Source: Cupriavidus pauculus (GTDB lineage: Bacteria > Pseudomonadota > Gammaproteobacteria > Burkholderiales > Burkholderiaceae). Taken from it: a DNA stretch of 64,000 nucleotides. Positions within the stretch are counted from its first letter, which is position 1; each line of letters begins with the position of its first letter. Location of the stretch: positions 258,863 through 322,862 of the forward strand of contig NZ_PJRP01000005.1 in the NCBI RefSeq assembly GCF_002858765.1, read 5' to 3'. Below, piece by piece: positions 29,823 through 38,761 of this stretch. Position numbers and translations under genes: made by a program. Under the pieces are notes generated by a model, which was given only the letters and a program-made list of their open reading frames with translations, did not search any database and was not told the origin of the DNA.

Positions 29823-30773
29823 ATGATTCCGCTTACGCCGCAAGACCTGCCCGTCGGGCAGCCGCTTCCCTGGTCCTTGCTGGACGGACAGGGCAACCTG
29901 ATGCTTGGCAGCGGCAGCATCATCCCCGATGCACGCGATCTGGCGCTGATGTTCCGGCATGGCACGGTCTGCCGGCCAGACGACATGCCGGAAGCCGGCA
30001 ACGAGCCCGACGCCCAGGCCGCCACGCGCCTGAGCGCCGGGCCGCTGGGCCTGCAAGTGGGGACGCTGCTGCACGTGAAGACCCCGGGCGACCAGTCGCG
30101 GGCTGCCGCAAGCCGCCTGATCGGCTTTATCGAACAGGGGCTGTTTGTCACCTGGCCGACGCTGGGCGGACGCGAGCTGGCCGTGCATGCCGGCGAAGAC
30201 CTGCTGCTGCGCGGATTCTCCGGGCACGCCATCCACAGTTTCACGTCGACGGTCACGGCGGTGTGCCGCAGCCCGTTCCGATACCTGGTGCTGTCGGCAC
30301 CCGCCCAGACCGAGCAGATGCCGGTGCGCCGCGCCGCGCGCGTACCCACGCGGCTGGCGGCGTATCTGGTCGACGCCGGTGACATGAGCGCCGAGGCCGA
30401 GGCTGGCGACGAAGGCAGCGGTGGCGGTGAGGGCGGGCAGGCGAGCGTCGAGCCCGGCATCGACCAGCGCATGGGCGAGGGCCTGGCGCGGCTGGGACTG
30501 CTGTCAGACCTCAGCACCGGCGGCGCGCTGGTGCAGACATCCACGCCCGCGCCGGCGGTGGGCCAGAAGGTACGGCTGCGCTTTCAGCTTCGCACCGGCG
30601 CGCTGGATGCCGAAGTCCTGATCGACGCCACGGTGCGCAGCGCGCCGGGGCAGGAAGATGACGAGTTTCCCGCGTTCGGCGTGGCCTTCGACGCGCTGGG
30701 CGAGCGCGAACTGACGCTGCTGCAGTGCTTCATCTACGAGCAACTGCTGGCCACGACCTGCATGCCGGTCTGA
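29823..30773 (+). CDS. PilZ-domain protein, YcgR-like c-di-GMP effector
   Basis: A 316-residue protein. The N-terminal 150 residues resemble a YcgR-type flagellar-brake domain. The PilZ domain begins with RRAAR (residues 169-173, RxxxR) and contains DLSTGG (Asp229, Ser231, Gly234), the two c-di-GMP-contact motifs. Binding should be functional because both motifs are intact. An acidic Gly/Glu-rich insert at about residues 188-212 separates them, longer than usual. No motility genes are nearby. ATG 29823 begins MIPLTPQDLP. Confidence 0.85.
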   Translation: MIPLTPQDLPVGQPLPWSLLDGQGNLMLGSGSIIPDARDLALMFRHGTVCRPDDMPEAGNEPDAQAATRLSAGPLGLQVGTLLHVKTPGDQSRAAASRLIGFIEQGLFVTWPTLGGRELAVHAGEDLLLRGFSGHAIHSFTSTVTAVCRSPFRYLVLSAPAQTEQMPVRRAARVPTRLAAYLVDAGDMSAEAEAGDEGSGGGEGGQASVEPGIDQRMGEGLARLGLLSDLSTGGALVQTSTPAPAVGQKVRLRFQLRTGALDAEVLIDATVRSAPGQEDDEFPAFGVAFDALGERELTLLQCFIYEQLLATTCMPV

Positions 30774-30788
30774 GTTTGCCGACGGCAA

Positions 30789-30815
30789 TGAAAAACGCCG
30801 GCCATTGGCCGGCGT
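30789..30815 (-). terminator. Intrinsic terminator of the ETF-quinone oxidoreductase gene
   Basis: The 11-bp perfect arms AACGCCGGCCA and TGGCCGGCGTT flank a single base. Read on the minus strand, the stem is followed by TTTTTC. It lies 25 bp past the stop codon of the leftward gene; the plus-strand side lacks a good T-run. Confidence 0.85.
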
Positions 30816-30839
30816 TCCGATTGCTGCGCCAGGCGCGGC

Positions 30840-32519
30840 TTACATGCCCACGTAGTTCGGGCCGCCGCCACCTTCCGGCGTGACCCACACGATGTTCTGC
30901 GTCGGGTCCTTGATGTCGCAGGTCTTGCAATGCACGCAGTTCTGCGCGTTGATCTGCAGGCGTTCCTTGCCGTCGTCGTTCTGCACGAACTCGTACACGC
31001 CAGCCGGGCAGTAGCGCGACTCGGGGCCGGCGAACTTTTCCCAGTTGACGTTCACCGGCACGCTGGCGTCCTTGAGCGTCAGGTGAGCGGGCTGGTTCTC
31101 TTCGTGGTTGGTGTTGCTGATGAACACCGACGACAGGCGGTCGAACGTGAGCTTGCCGTCCGGCTTCGGGTACTCGATCTTCTGGCAGTCGGCGGCCGGC
31201 TTCAGGTACACGTGGTCCGGCTTGGTGCGGTGGATGGTCCAGGGCGGGTTGCGGATGCCCAGCTTCGGCAGCAGCCACTGCTCGATGCCCGTCATCAGCG
31301 TGGCCGTGGTGCGGCCCTTCTTGAACCATTGCTTGAAGTTCTTGGCCTGCAGCAGTTCCTTGTGCAACCAGCTCTGCTCGAACGCTGCCGGGTAGGCAGT
31401 CAGTTCGTCGTGCTGGCGGCCAGCCTGCAGCGCGTCGTAGGCGGCTTCGGCGGCCATCATGCCGGTCTTGATTGCTGCGTGGCTGCCCTTGATGCGCGAG
31501 GCGTTCAGATAGCCAGCATCGCAGCCGACCAGCGCACCGCCCGGGAATACGGTCTTGGGCAGCGACAGCAGGCCGCCGGCCGTGATGGCGCGTGCGCCGT
31601 AACCGATGCGCTTGCCGCCCTCGAAATACTGACGGATTTCAGGGTGCGTCTTGAAACGCTGGAATTCCTCGAACGGCGACAGCCACGGGTTGGTGTAGTC
31701 CAGGCCGACCACGAAGCCAACTGCGACCTTGCCGTCTTCCATGTGATACAGGAACGAGCCGCCGTAGGTGGCCGGGTCCAGCGGCCAGCCGGCCGTATGC
31801 ACCACCAGGCCAGGCTTGTGCTTGGCCGGGTCGATTTCCCACAGTTCCTTCAGGCCGATGCCGTAGCTTTGCGGATCCTTGCCTGCGTCGAGCTTGTACT
31901 GGGCGATGATCTGCTTGCCCAGATGGCCGCGCGCACCTTCGGCGAAGATCGTGTACTTGGCATGCAGTTCCATGCCGAGCTGGAAGTTCTCGGTGGGTTC
32001 GCCTTCCTTGTTGATGCCCATGTTGCCGGTGGCCACACCCTTGACCGAGCCGTCGTCGTTGTAGAGCACCTCGGCGGCCGGGAAGCCCGGGAAAATCTCC
32101 ACGCCCAGCGCTTCGGCCTGCTGGCCCAGCCAGCGCACGAAGTTCGACAGGCTGACGATGTAGTTGCCTTCGTTATGGAAGCACTCGGGCAGCAGTGGGG
32201 CACCCTTGGCGCCGGACTCGTCCAGGAACAGGAACTTGTCTTCGGTGACGGGCTGGTTCAGCGGCGCGCCCAGTTCCTTCCAGTTCGGGATCAGCTCGTT
32301 CAGCGCGATCGGGTCCATGATGGCGCCCGACAGGATGTGCGCGCCGGGCTCGGAGCCCTTTTCCAGCACGCACACATTGACGTCGCCGCCTTTTTCCGCG
32401 GCAAGCTGCTTCAGGCGGATGGCGGTGGCCAGGCCGGCGGGACCGCCGCCGACGATGACCACGTCGTATTCCATGGCTTCGCGCGGGCCGTACTGCTCGA
32501 CGAGCTGTTGCTGATCCAT
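30840..32519 (-). CDS. Electron transfer flavoprotein-ubiquinone oxidoreductase
   Basis: A 559-residue ETF-QO. It takes electrons from reduced ETF, produced in fatty-acid and amino-acid oxidation, and passes them to ubiquinone at the inner membrane. The FAD site is VVIVGGGPAGLATAIRLKQ near residue 20; the C-terminal 4Fe-4S ligands are in YCPAGVYEF and NCVHCKTCDIKDPTQNI. The length matches the mature mitochondrial enzyme. It ends at a clear terminator. A divergent SDR gene starts 433 bp away. Confidence 0.97.
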   Translation of the reverse strand: MDQQQLVEQYGPREAMEYDVVIVGGGPAGLATAIRLKQLAAEKGGDVNVCVLEKGSEPGAHILSGAIMDPIALNELIPNWKELGAPLNQPVTEDKFLFLDESGAKGAPLLPECFHNEGNYIVSLSNFVRWLGQQAEALGVEIFPGFPAAEVLYNDDGSVKGVATGNMGINKEGEPTENFQLGMELHAKYTIFAEGARGHLGKQIIAQYKLDAGKDPQSYGIGLKELWEIDPAKHKPGLVVHTAGWPLDPATYGGSFLYHMEDGKVAVGFVVGLDYTNPWLSPFEEFQRFKTHPEIRQYFEGGKRIGYGARAITAGGLLSLPKTVFPGGALVGCDAGYLNASRIKGSHAAIKTGMMAAEAAYDALQAGRQHDELTAYPAAFEQSWLHKELLQAKNFKQWFKKGRTTATLMTGIEQWLLPKLGIRNPPWTIHRTKPDHVYLKPAADCQKIEYPKPDGKLTFDRLSSVFISNTNHEENQPAHLTLKDASVPVNVNWEKFAGPESRYCPAGVYEFVQNDDGKERLQINAQNCVHCKTCDIKDPTQNIVWVTPEGGGGPNYVGM

Positions 32520-32952
32520 TGTCTCTTACCCTCAGTTTCTTCTGGGCGGCAATACTGCCGCATGTTGCAGCCCTCTCCAGGCGTGCGGATTGTGGGATGC
32601 GGTAATCGTGGCTCTGCGGAACCGGGGACCATGCGGGGTGCGAGGCGGGTTCGACGTGTGGCGGCACGCGCTTGCCCGGTGCGGGCGCGGCGCGGCATGC
32701 GCGCTGACCAGGCCATCGGTGGGTTACCGGGCCGGATCTAGGCGTTTTTCCTCTTTCCCTTTGGGGACCAAGTTCTTAGAATCTTCGGCATTGTCCGGGA
32801 CTCGACACCCTCAGGCAAGACATTTTTTTGAACGACCGTTCTTTTTTTTGATAAGCTGCGCCCGCGCTGCGGCAGGTGCCGTACCCGGCGCCCGCGATGC
32901 GGAACAGCGGGCCGTGCCGGGCCGGCGCGGTTGCTCCCACACCGAGGTAACT
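32520..32952. other. Divergent intergenic region between ETF-QO and SDR genes
   Basis: About 430 bp with no convincing gene. The part near the SDR gene (32745-32860) is AT-richer, with long T-runs on both sides of a GAACG-type palindrome. This is probably the promoter region for one or both genes. Confidence 0.45.
32830..32841. promoter_or_regulatory. Palindrome GAACG-AC-CGTTC, possible TetR-family operator
   Basis: GAACGACCGTTC has 5-bp perfect arms and lies between two long T-runs, 111 bp upstream of the SDR start. AACG-N2-CGTT palindromes are a common form for TetR-type regulators of fatty-acid and branched-chain degradation. That assignment is inferred from shape and from the ETF-QO and SDR context only. 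Confidence 0.4.
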
Positions 32953-33738
32953 ATGGGTTTGTCGATCAATCTGGAAGGCAAGGTCGCGCTCGTGACCGGA
33001 GCGTCGAGTGGGCTGGGGACGCGATTCGCCAACGTGCTGTCGGCCGCCGGGGCCAAGGTGATACTGGCTTCGCGCCGCGTGGAGCGGCTCAAGGAACTGC
33101 GCGCCTCGATCGAGGCAGACGGCGGCAGCGCCCACGTGGTGCGGCTGGACGTGACCGACCCCGACAGCATCCGCGCCGCCGTGGCGCACGCCGAAACCGA
33201 GGCGGGCTCCATCGATATCCTGGTGAACAACTCGGGCGTGTCCACCACGCAAAAGCTCACCGACGTCACGGCCGACGACTTCGATTTCGTCTTCGATACG
33301 AACACGCGCGGCGCGTTCTTCGTCGCCCAGGAAGTGGCCAAGCGCATGATCGCCCGCGCCAAGGGCGCCGAGAAAATGGGCAACCCGTTGCCACAGGCAC
33401 GCATTATCAATATTGCGTCGGTGGCCGGTCTCAAGGTACTGTCGCAGATTGGTGTCTACTGCATGAGCAAGGCCGCCGTGGTCCACATGACCAAGGCCAT
33501 GGCCCTGGAGTGGGCGCGTCACGGCATCAACGTGAACGCGATCTGCCCCGGCTATATCGATACCGAAATCAACCACCACCACTGGGATACCGACGCGGGG
33601 CAGAAGCTGATCCAGATGCTGCCGCGCAAGCGCGTGGGCCAACCCGAAGACCTCGATGGCCTCTTGCTGCTGCTGGCGTCCGATGCATCGCGCTTTATCA
33701 ACGGCGCGGTGGTCACTGCCGACGATGGCATGGTCTGA
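32953..33738 (+). CDS. SDR-family oxidoreductase (FabG-like)
   Basis: A 261-residue short-chain dehydrogenase. Motifs are VTGASSGLGTRFA for the cofactor, NNSGVS, the catalytic serine in INIASVAG, and YCMSKAA (Tyr, Lys). It differs from most FabG in NNSG in place of NNAG. GAGG precedes ATG 32953. It reduces or oxidises a hydroxyacyl or similar group; the context of ETF-QO, a TRAP transporter and a thioesterase suggests acyl metabolism. About 107 bp separate it from the TRAP genes on the same strand. Confidence 0.9.
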   Translation: MGLSINLEGKVALVTGASSGLGTRFANVLSAAGAKVILASRRVERLKELRASIEADGGSAHVVRLDVTDPDSIRAAVAHAETEAGSIDILVNNSGVSTTQKLTDVTADDFDFVFDTNTRGAFFVAQEVAKRMIARAKGAEKMGNPLPQARIINIASVAGLKVLSQIGVYCMSKAAVVHMTKAMALEWARHGINVNAICPGYIDTEINHHHWDTDAGQKLIQMLPRKRVGQPEDLDGLLLLLASDASRFINGAVVTADDGMV

Positions 33739-33845
33739 CCGCTGACCCTTCGGGGAGGGGACGGGCCTAGAAAAACAAGCAACAGGAGAAACGCCCCAGA
33801 CGGCCAGATGGCCAGGGGCGGCCCGGAACCGGAGGCCGGGTTTTG

Positions 33846-34445
33846 ATGGCTCAAGAAGAACAGGCACGGCGCGACGCCGGGCCGCAGCACGTCGTCGATT
33901 CGGTGATCATTCCCGAAGCCGCCGACGAAGCGCGCGACAGCGAATTCCGCATTTCACCGCGTATCGAGGACTGGATTGGCGTGATTGTGATGGTGCTGCT
34001 GGTGGCCATCACGTTCGCCAACGTGGTGGTCCGCTATTTCACCGACGAATCGTTCGCCTGGACCGAGGAATTCTCGGTCTTCCTGATGATCGTGCTGGCA
34101 CTGGTGGCCGGCAGCGCCGCCGTGGCGCGCGACCGCAATATCCGCATCGAGTATTTCTTCGATCGGGGCAGCGCGGCGCGGCAGAAGCGGTTGGCCATCC
34201 TGTCGGCCGTGGGCGTGGCGGTGATGTTCCTGGCGCTGGCGGTGCTCGGCGCGCGGGTTACCTGGGATGAATACGCGTTCGGCGAGACCTCGCCGGGCAT
34301 CGGCGTGCCAAGCTGGTGGTATTCGATCTGGCTGCCGGTGCTGTCGGGGGCCATCGCACTGCGCGCGCTGGCCCTGGCCCTGCGCAATGTGCGGGCGCTG
34401 AAGGCCCTCCATGCCGCGAACAAGGATGGAGGCCAGCCGCAATGA
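33846..34445 (+). CDS. TRAP transporter small permease (DctQ type)
   Basis: A 199-residue protein with four hydrophobic helices after a 45-residue hydrophilic N-terminus. It shows the DctQ pattern VVVRYFTDESFAWTEEFSVFL and later IRIEYFFDRG. The small permease forms the membrane unit with DctM for Na+-driven uptake of carboxylates. ATG 33846 follows GGAACCGGAGG; its stop overlaps the next start (ATGA), so translation is coupled with the large permease. Confidence 0.92.
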   Translation: MAQEEQARRDAGPQHVVDSVIIPEAADEARDSEFRISPRIEDWIGVIVMVLLVAITFANVVVRYFTDESFAWTEEFSVFLMIVLALVAGSAAVARDRNIRIEYFFDRGSAARQKRLAILSAVGVAVMFLALAVLGARVTWDEYAFGETSPGIGVPSWWYSIWLPVLSGAIALRALALALRNVRALKALHAANKDGGQPQ

Positions 34446-35746
34446 CACTGGTCGCCATCATTCTCTTCGTGGTGTTCATTGGCCTGATGCTACTGGGCGT
34501 GCCGATCGGCGTGTCGCTGGGGCTGGGCGGGTTGGTGGCCATCGGCCTGTCGAACCTGGACACGCAGATGTTCGGCCTGCTGGCCGTGCCGCAGAACTTC
34601 TACGCCGGGCTGGCCAAGTATCCGCTGCTGGCCATTCCGATGTTCGTGCTGGTCGGATCGATCTTCGACCGATCCGGCGTGGCGCAGCGGCTGGTGACCT
34701 TTGCCATCGCCATCGTCGGACGCGGGCCGGGCATGCTGCCGCTGGTGGCCATCCTGGTGGCGATGTTCCTGGGCGGCATCTCGGGTTCCGGGCCTGCCAA
34801 TGCGGCGGCCGTGGGCGGCGTGATGATCGCGGCGATGTCGCGTGCCGGCTATCCGGGCTCGTACAGCGCGGCAGTGGTGGGCGCCGCGGCGGCCACGGAC
34901 ATCCTGATCCCGCCGTCGGTGGCCTTCATCATCTATAGCGTGCTGGTGCCGGGCGCGTCGGTGCCGGCGCTGTTCGCGGCCGGCATGATCCCGGGCATCC
35001 TGGCCGGCGTGGCGCTGATCGTGCCGGCCGTGTGGCTGGCGCGCAAGCACAACATGGGGCATATCGAGGCCGGACTGCCGCGCCCGCCGTTCTGGAAGAG
35101 CCTGCGCGAGGCCGCGTGGGGCCTGGTGGCGCCGTTCCTGATCCTGGGCGGCATGCGCGCGGGCTGGTTCACGCCGACCGAGGCTGCCGTGGTGGCCGTG
35201 GTCTACGGCCTGTTCGTCGGCATGGTGATCTACCGCAGCATCGGTATGCGCGACCTGTTCACGATCTTTCAGGAGGCCGCGGAAACGTCGGCCGTGATCC
35301 TGCTGGTGGTGGCGCTGGCCGGCATCTTTGCGTACGCGCTGTCCACGCTGGGCGTGATCGACCCCCTGGCCCACGCCATCGCGCATTCGGGCCTGGGCGA
35401 GTACGGCGTGCTGGCGCTGATCGTGCTGCTGCTGATGACGGTGGGCATGTTCCTGGACGGCATCTCGATCTTCCTGATCTTCGTGCCGCTGCTGCTGCCC
35501 ATCGCCAACGCCTTCCACTGGAACCCGGTGTGGTTCGGCGTGGTGCTGACGCTGAAGGTGGCGCTGGGCCAGTTCACGCCGCCGCTGGCGGTGAACCTGA
35601 TGGTGTCGTGCCGTATCGCCCGCGTGCGCATGGAAGAAACCGTGCCCTGGGTGATCTGGATGCTGCTGGCGATGTTCATCGCCATGCTGATGGTGCTGGC
35701 CTATCCGCCGCTGGCCACCTGGCTGCCCGACTACCTGGGCTACTGA
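34442..35746 (+). CDS. TRAP transporter large permease (DctM type)
   Basis: A 434-residue membrane protein with about 12 helices. DctM signatures are YPLLAIPMFVLVGSIFDRSG, FLGGISGSGPANAAAVGG and ATDILIPPSVAFIIYSVL. It carries out the Na+-coupled translocation step of TRAP uptake. It overlaps DctQ by 4 bp and the binding-protein gene follows after 40 bp. Confidence 0.95.
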   Translation: MTLVAIILFVVFIGLMLLGVPIGVSLGLGGLVAIGLSNLDTQMFGLLAVPQNFYAGLAKYPLLAIPMFVLVGSIFDRSGVAQRLVTFAIAIVGRGPGMLPLVAILVAMFLGGISGSGPANAAAVGGVMIAAMSRAGYPGSYSAAVVGAAAATDILIPPSVAFIIYSVLVPGASVPALFAAGMIPGILAGVALIVPAVWLARKHNMGHIEAGLPRPPFWKSLREAAWGLVAPFLILGGMRAGWFTPTEAAVVAVVYGLFVGMVIYRSIGMRDLFTIFQEAAETSAVILLVVALAGIFAYALSTLGVIDPLAHAIAHSGLGEYGVLALIVLLLMTVGMFLDGISIFLIFVPLLLPIANAFHWNPVWFGVVLTLKVALGQFTPPLAVNLMVSCRIARVRMEETVPWVIWMLLAMFIAMLMVLAYPPLATWLPDYLGY

Positions 35747-35786
35747 TTTGAACGACAAGACGAAAATGAAACGAGGAGATTCCCGA

Positions 35787-36815
35787 ATGAAACGCCGTGC
35801 CCTGATGCTGTCCGTTGCCGCCTCGATTGCCGCCGCTGCGTTTGCCGCGCCGGCCGCGATGGCCCAGACCTACAAGTCCGAATACAAGATGTCGCTGGTG
35901 CTGGGCCCCGCGTTCCCGTGGGGCAAGGGCGGCGAGATCTGGGCAGACCTGGTGCGCCAGCGCACCAGCGGTCGCATCAACATCAAGCTGTATCCGGGTA
36001 CGTCGCTGGTGGCTGGCGACCAGACGCGCGAGTTCTCGGCCATCCGCCAGGGTGTGATCGACATGGCCGTGGGTTCGACCATCAACTGGTCGCCGCAGGT
36101 CAAGGAACTGAACCTGTTCTCGCTGCCGTTCCTGATGCCCGACTACAAGGCGCTGGACGCGCTGACGCAGGGCGACGTCGGCAAGTCGATCTTCGGCACG
36201 CTGGAAAAGGCAGGCGTGGTGCCGCTGGCCTGGGGCGAAAACGGCTTCCGCGAAGTGTCGAATTCGAAACATGAAATCCGCAAGCCCGAAGACCTCAAGG
36301 GCCTGAAGCTGCGCGTGGTGGGCTCGCCGCTGTACATCGAGACCTTCAACGCGCTGGGCGCCAACCCGACGCAGATGAGCTGGGCCGATGCACAGCCGGC
36401 CATGGCCTCGGGCGCGGTGGATGGCCAGGAGAACCCGCAGAGCGTGTTCGCCGCCGCCAAGCTCTACACGGTCGGCCAGAAGTACGTGACGACCTGGGGC
36501 TATGTTGCCGATCCGCTGATCTTCGTGGTGAACAAGCAGATCTGGGAAAGCTGGACGCCGGCTGACCGCGAGATCGTGAAGCAGGCCGCCATCGACGCCG
36601 GCAAGCAGGAAATCGCGCTGGCCCGCAAGGGCCTGGTGGAACCGGGCGCGCCGGCCTGGAAGGACATGGAGCAGCACGGCGTGAAGGTGGTCTCGCTGTC
36701 GCCGGCCGAGCATGACGCGTTCAAGAAGGCCACGGCCAAGGTCTACGACAAGTGGAAGAAGCAGATTGGCGCCGACCTGGTGACCAAGGCCGAAGTGTCG
36801 ATCGCCAAGCGCTGA
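35787..36815 (+). CDS. TRAP transporter periplasmic substrate-binding protein (DctP type)
   Basis: A 342-residue DctP-family receptor. A signal peptide covers about residues 1-27 (MKRRALMLSVAASIAAAAF, ending AMAQ). Family sequences include WGENGFREVSNSK, KGLKLRVVGSP and VDGQENP. The arginine in LKLRVVGSP is the usual carboxylate clamp. Start 35787 has GAGGAG upstream; an in-frame ATG at 35748 would add 13 residues before the signal peptide. The order Q-M-P with the receptor last is less common than P-Q-M. The ligand is an organic acid, not identified. Confidence 0.94.
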   Translation: MKRRALMLSVAASIAAAAFAAPAAMAQTYKSEYKMSLVLGPAFPWGKGGEIWADLVRQRTSGRINIKLYPGTSLVAGDQTREFSAIRQGVIDMAVGSTINWSPQVKELNLFSLPFLMPDYKALDALTQGDVGKSIFGTLEKAGVVPLAWGENGFREVSNSKHEIRKPEDLKGLKLRVVGSPLYIETFNALGANPTQMSWADAQPAMASGAVDGQENPQSVFAAAKLYTVGQKYVTTWGYVADPLIFVVNKQIWESWTPADREIVKQAAIDAGKQEIALARKGLVEPGAPAWKDMEQHGVKVVSLSPAEHDAFKKATAKVYDKWKKQIGADLVTKAEVSIAKR

Positions 36816-36822
36816 CTGGCCG

Positions 36823-37224
36823 ATGAAACACGTCTTCACCTGCGTAATGCCGATCCGGTGGGGTGACATGGACGCCATGGGCCATGTCAACAACACCGTG
36901 TATTTCCGTTACCTGGAGCAGGCGCGGATCGAGTGGTTCGAGTCGATCGGCCGTAATGGCCGGGACGGCAACGGCCACGGGCCCGTGCTGATCAACGCCC
37001 ACATGACGTTCCTGAAGCAGTTGCGCTACCCCGGCGACATCGAATGCCGGGTGTACGCGGGACAGCTGGGACGGTCGAGCTTCGAGACGAAGATCGAGAT
37101 CCGCCGGACCGACCTGCCCGATGTGGTCTGGGCGGAAGGTGGGGCCAAGGTGGTGTGGTGCGACTACGCGGTGGAGAAGTCGGTGCCCGTGCCGGAGGCG
37201 ATCCGGGGGCTGATCGAGGGGTAA
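36823..37224 (+). CDS. Acyl-CoA thioesterase, 4HBT hotdog family
   Basis: A 133-residue hotdog-fold thioesterase. The segment PIRWGDMDAMGHVNNTVYFRYLEQARIEW includes the conserved Asp of 4-hydroxybenzoyl-CoA thioesterase-type enzymes, and the family's C-terminal strand pattern follows. It starts 7 bp after the TRAP receptor gene, so it is probably in the same operon. It would hydrolyse a CoA thioester, perhaps of the imported acid; the substrate is inferred only. Confidence 0.9.
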   Translation: MKHVFTCVMPIRWGDMDAMGHVNNTVYFRYLEQARIEWFESIGRNGRDGNGHGPVLINAHMTFLKQLRYPGDIECRVYAGQLGRSSFETKIEIRRTDLPDVVWAEGGAKVVWCDYAVEKSVPVPEAIRGLIEG

Positions 37225-37309
37225 CGGATAACCTCGGGCAATGCCGAGGGTTGTTCGACGGCCACCGCCGCGAGCCGCACCCAGATGCAAACGGAGGGCA
37301 GGGTCCTGG

Positions 37310-37337
37310 CTCCCTCTCCCGCAATGCGGGAGGGGGG
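37310..37337. repeat. REP-like GC-rich hairpin in a convergent junction
   Basis: CCCTCTCCCGCA and ATGCGGGAGGGGG form an imperfect stem-loop, followed by GGGGGGCAAATCCCCCC as a second hairpin. It lies between the convergent thioesterase and LuxR genes. A related hairpin is at 59921-59950. Such elements are scattered in Burkholderiaceae genomes and may act as bidirectional terminators. Confidence 0.6.
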
Positions 37338-37348
37338 CAAATCCCCCC

Positions 37349-37894
37349 TCAGTGGTTCACCAGCCGCTGGACCAGGTCCACCGCCGTGTGGGCCCCATAT
37401 TTCTTCATCAGCCGGGCCCGGTAGATATCTACCGTGCGCGGGCTGATCGCCAGCAGCTTGCCGATCTGCTTGCTGGTCTTGCCTTCCACCAGTTGCGCGG
37501 CGATGTCGCGTTCCCGGGCGGTCAACTCGGCCGTGACCGGCCGCTTCTGCGACAGATCCTCGAACGACCAGATGCCGGCGCCCAGCGGATCGTTGCGGTC
37601 CAGCGCGCGGCCCGTGACATGGCACCAGAACAGCTCGCCGCTGGCGCGCTTCATGATCCGTTCGTCGGAATACAGCCCTTTGGTGTTCATGACCGGCACG
37701 ATGCGCGCGCCGGTGCGCTCGAATTCGTCGGCGGTGGGGTAGAGCACCTGGAACGACTGGCCCATCAGGGCGTCGCGGGTGGTGCCGAAGATCCGACAGA
37801 CCTCGTCGTTGCAATCCTCGATCGTCCGGGCGCGCGAGAGCACCAGGCCGACCGGCGCCAGTTGGAATGCGGTCTGGTAGTCGATGGACGGCAT
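37349..37894 (-). CDS. PAS-domain LuxR-type transcriptional regulator
   Basis: A 181-residue regulator. Residues about 5-115 form a PAS domain (NDEVCRIFGTTRDALMGQSF and later GELFWCHVTGRAL); residues 120-178 form a LuxR helix-turn-helix (ELTARERDIAAQLVEGKTSK, then ISPRTVDIYRARLMKKY). It is a one-component sensor-regulator; the signal is unknown. It is divergent from scoAB with a 157-bp gap that holds a 9-bp inverted repeat, so scoAB is a likely target. Confidence 0.9.
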   Translation of the reverse strand: MPSIDYQTAFQLAPVGLVLSRARTIEDCNDEVCRIFGTTRDALMGQSFQVLYPTADEFERTGARIVPVMNTKGLYSDERIMKRASGELFWCHVTGRALDRNDPLGAGIWSFEDLSQKRPVTAELTARERDIAAQLVEGKTSKQIGKLLAISPRTVDIYRARLMKKYGAHTAVDLVQRLVNH

Positions 37895-37933
37895 TATCCC
37901 TTATGTACTTTTACGTAATGGCGTTCGCGGCAT

Positions 37934-37963
37934 CCGTTGACGTATCCTTTGGGTCGTCAACGG
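37934..37963. promoter_or_regulatory. Inverted repeat in the LuxR/scoA divergent promoter region
   Basis: CCGTTGACG (37934-37942) and CGTCAACGG (37955-37963) are perfect 9-bp arms 12 bp apart, about 21 bp centre to centre, which is two helical turns. The two halves lie between the PAS-LuxR gene and scoA, a good place for a dimeric operator serving both. Which protein binds is not known. Confidence 0.5.
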
Positions 37964-38051
37964 CGGCGCCTGACCGCCGATTGTACCGTTACAATTTCCG
38001 CGTGTGGCCAACCGGCCGCGCAAGAGCGGGACTACCGAGGAAGGAGCGAAC

Positions 38052-38750
38052 ATGAACAAGGTCTACGCCAGCGCCGCCGAGGCGCTCGCGGGCGTCGTAC
38101 GCGACGGCCAGACGATCGCCGTGGGCGGTTTCGGTCTGTGCGGCATCCCCGAAGCGCTGATCGCTGCACTGCGCGACAGCGGCGCCAAGCAACTCACCTG
38201 CATCTCCAACAACGCCGGCGTGGACGGCTTCGGCCTGGGCCAGCTGCTGGCCACCCGCCAGATCAAGAAGATGATCTCGTCATACGTCGGCGAGAACAAG
38301 GAGTTCGAGCGCCAGTACCTGGCCGGCGAACTCGAGCTCGAATTCACGCCGCAGGGCACGCTGGCCGAGAAGCTGCGCGCTGGCGGCTCGGGCATCCCGG
38401 CCTTCTTCACCAAGACCGGCGTGGGCACGATCGTCGCCGAGGGCAAGGAAACCCGCGAGTTCCATGGCGATACCTACGTGATGGAGCAATCGCTGGTGTC
38501 CGACGTGGCCATCGTCAAGGCCCAGAAGGCCGACAAGGCCGGCAACCTGGTGTTCCGCCGCACGGCCCGCAACTTCAATCCGGTGTGCGCCATGTCCGGC
38601 AAGATCACGATTGTCGAAGTGGAAGAGATCGTCGAAATCGGTGAAATCGACCCGGATGATGTTCACCTGGCCGGTATTTTCGTGCACCGCATCGTGCTGA
38701 ACACCAACCCCGAAAAACGCATCGAACAGCGCACCGTGCGTGCCAAGTAA
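38052..38750 (+). CDS. scoA: 3-oxoacid (succinyl-CoA:acetoacetate) CoA-transferase subunit A
   Basis: A 232-residue alpha subunit of a class I CoA-transferase. Family motifs are [29 protein letters not shown] and [16 protein letters not shown]. With ScoB it moves CoA from succinyl-CoA to acetoacetate, allowing use of ketone bodies. GGAG precedes the ATG. scoB follows by 11 bp, and hbdH, the 3-hydroxybutyrate dehydrogenase gene, is close by on the other strand. Confidence 0.95.
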   Translation: MNKVYASAAEALAGVVRDGQTIAVGGFGLCGIPEALIAALRDSGAKQLTCISNNAGVDGFGLGQLLATRQIKKMISSYVGENKEFERQYLAGELELEFTPQGTLAEKLRAGGSGIPAFFTKTGVGTIVAEGKETREFHGDTYVMEQSLVSDVAIVKAQKADKAGNLVFRRTARNFNPVCAMSGKITIVEVEEIVEIGEIDPDDVHLAGIFVHRIVLNTNPEKRIEQRTVRAK

Positions 38751-38761
38751 GGAGACAGATC

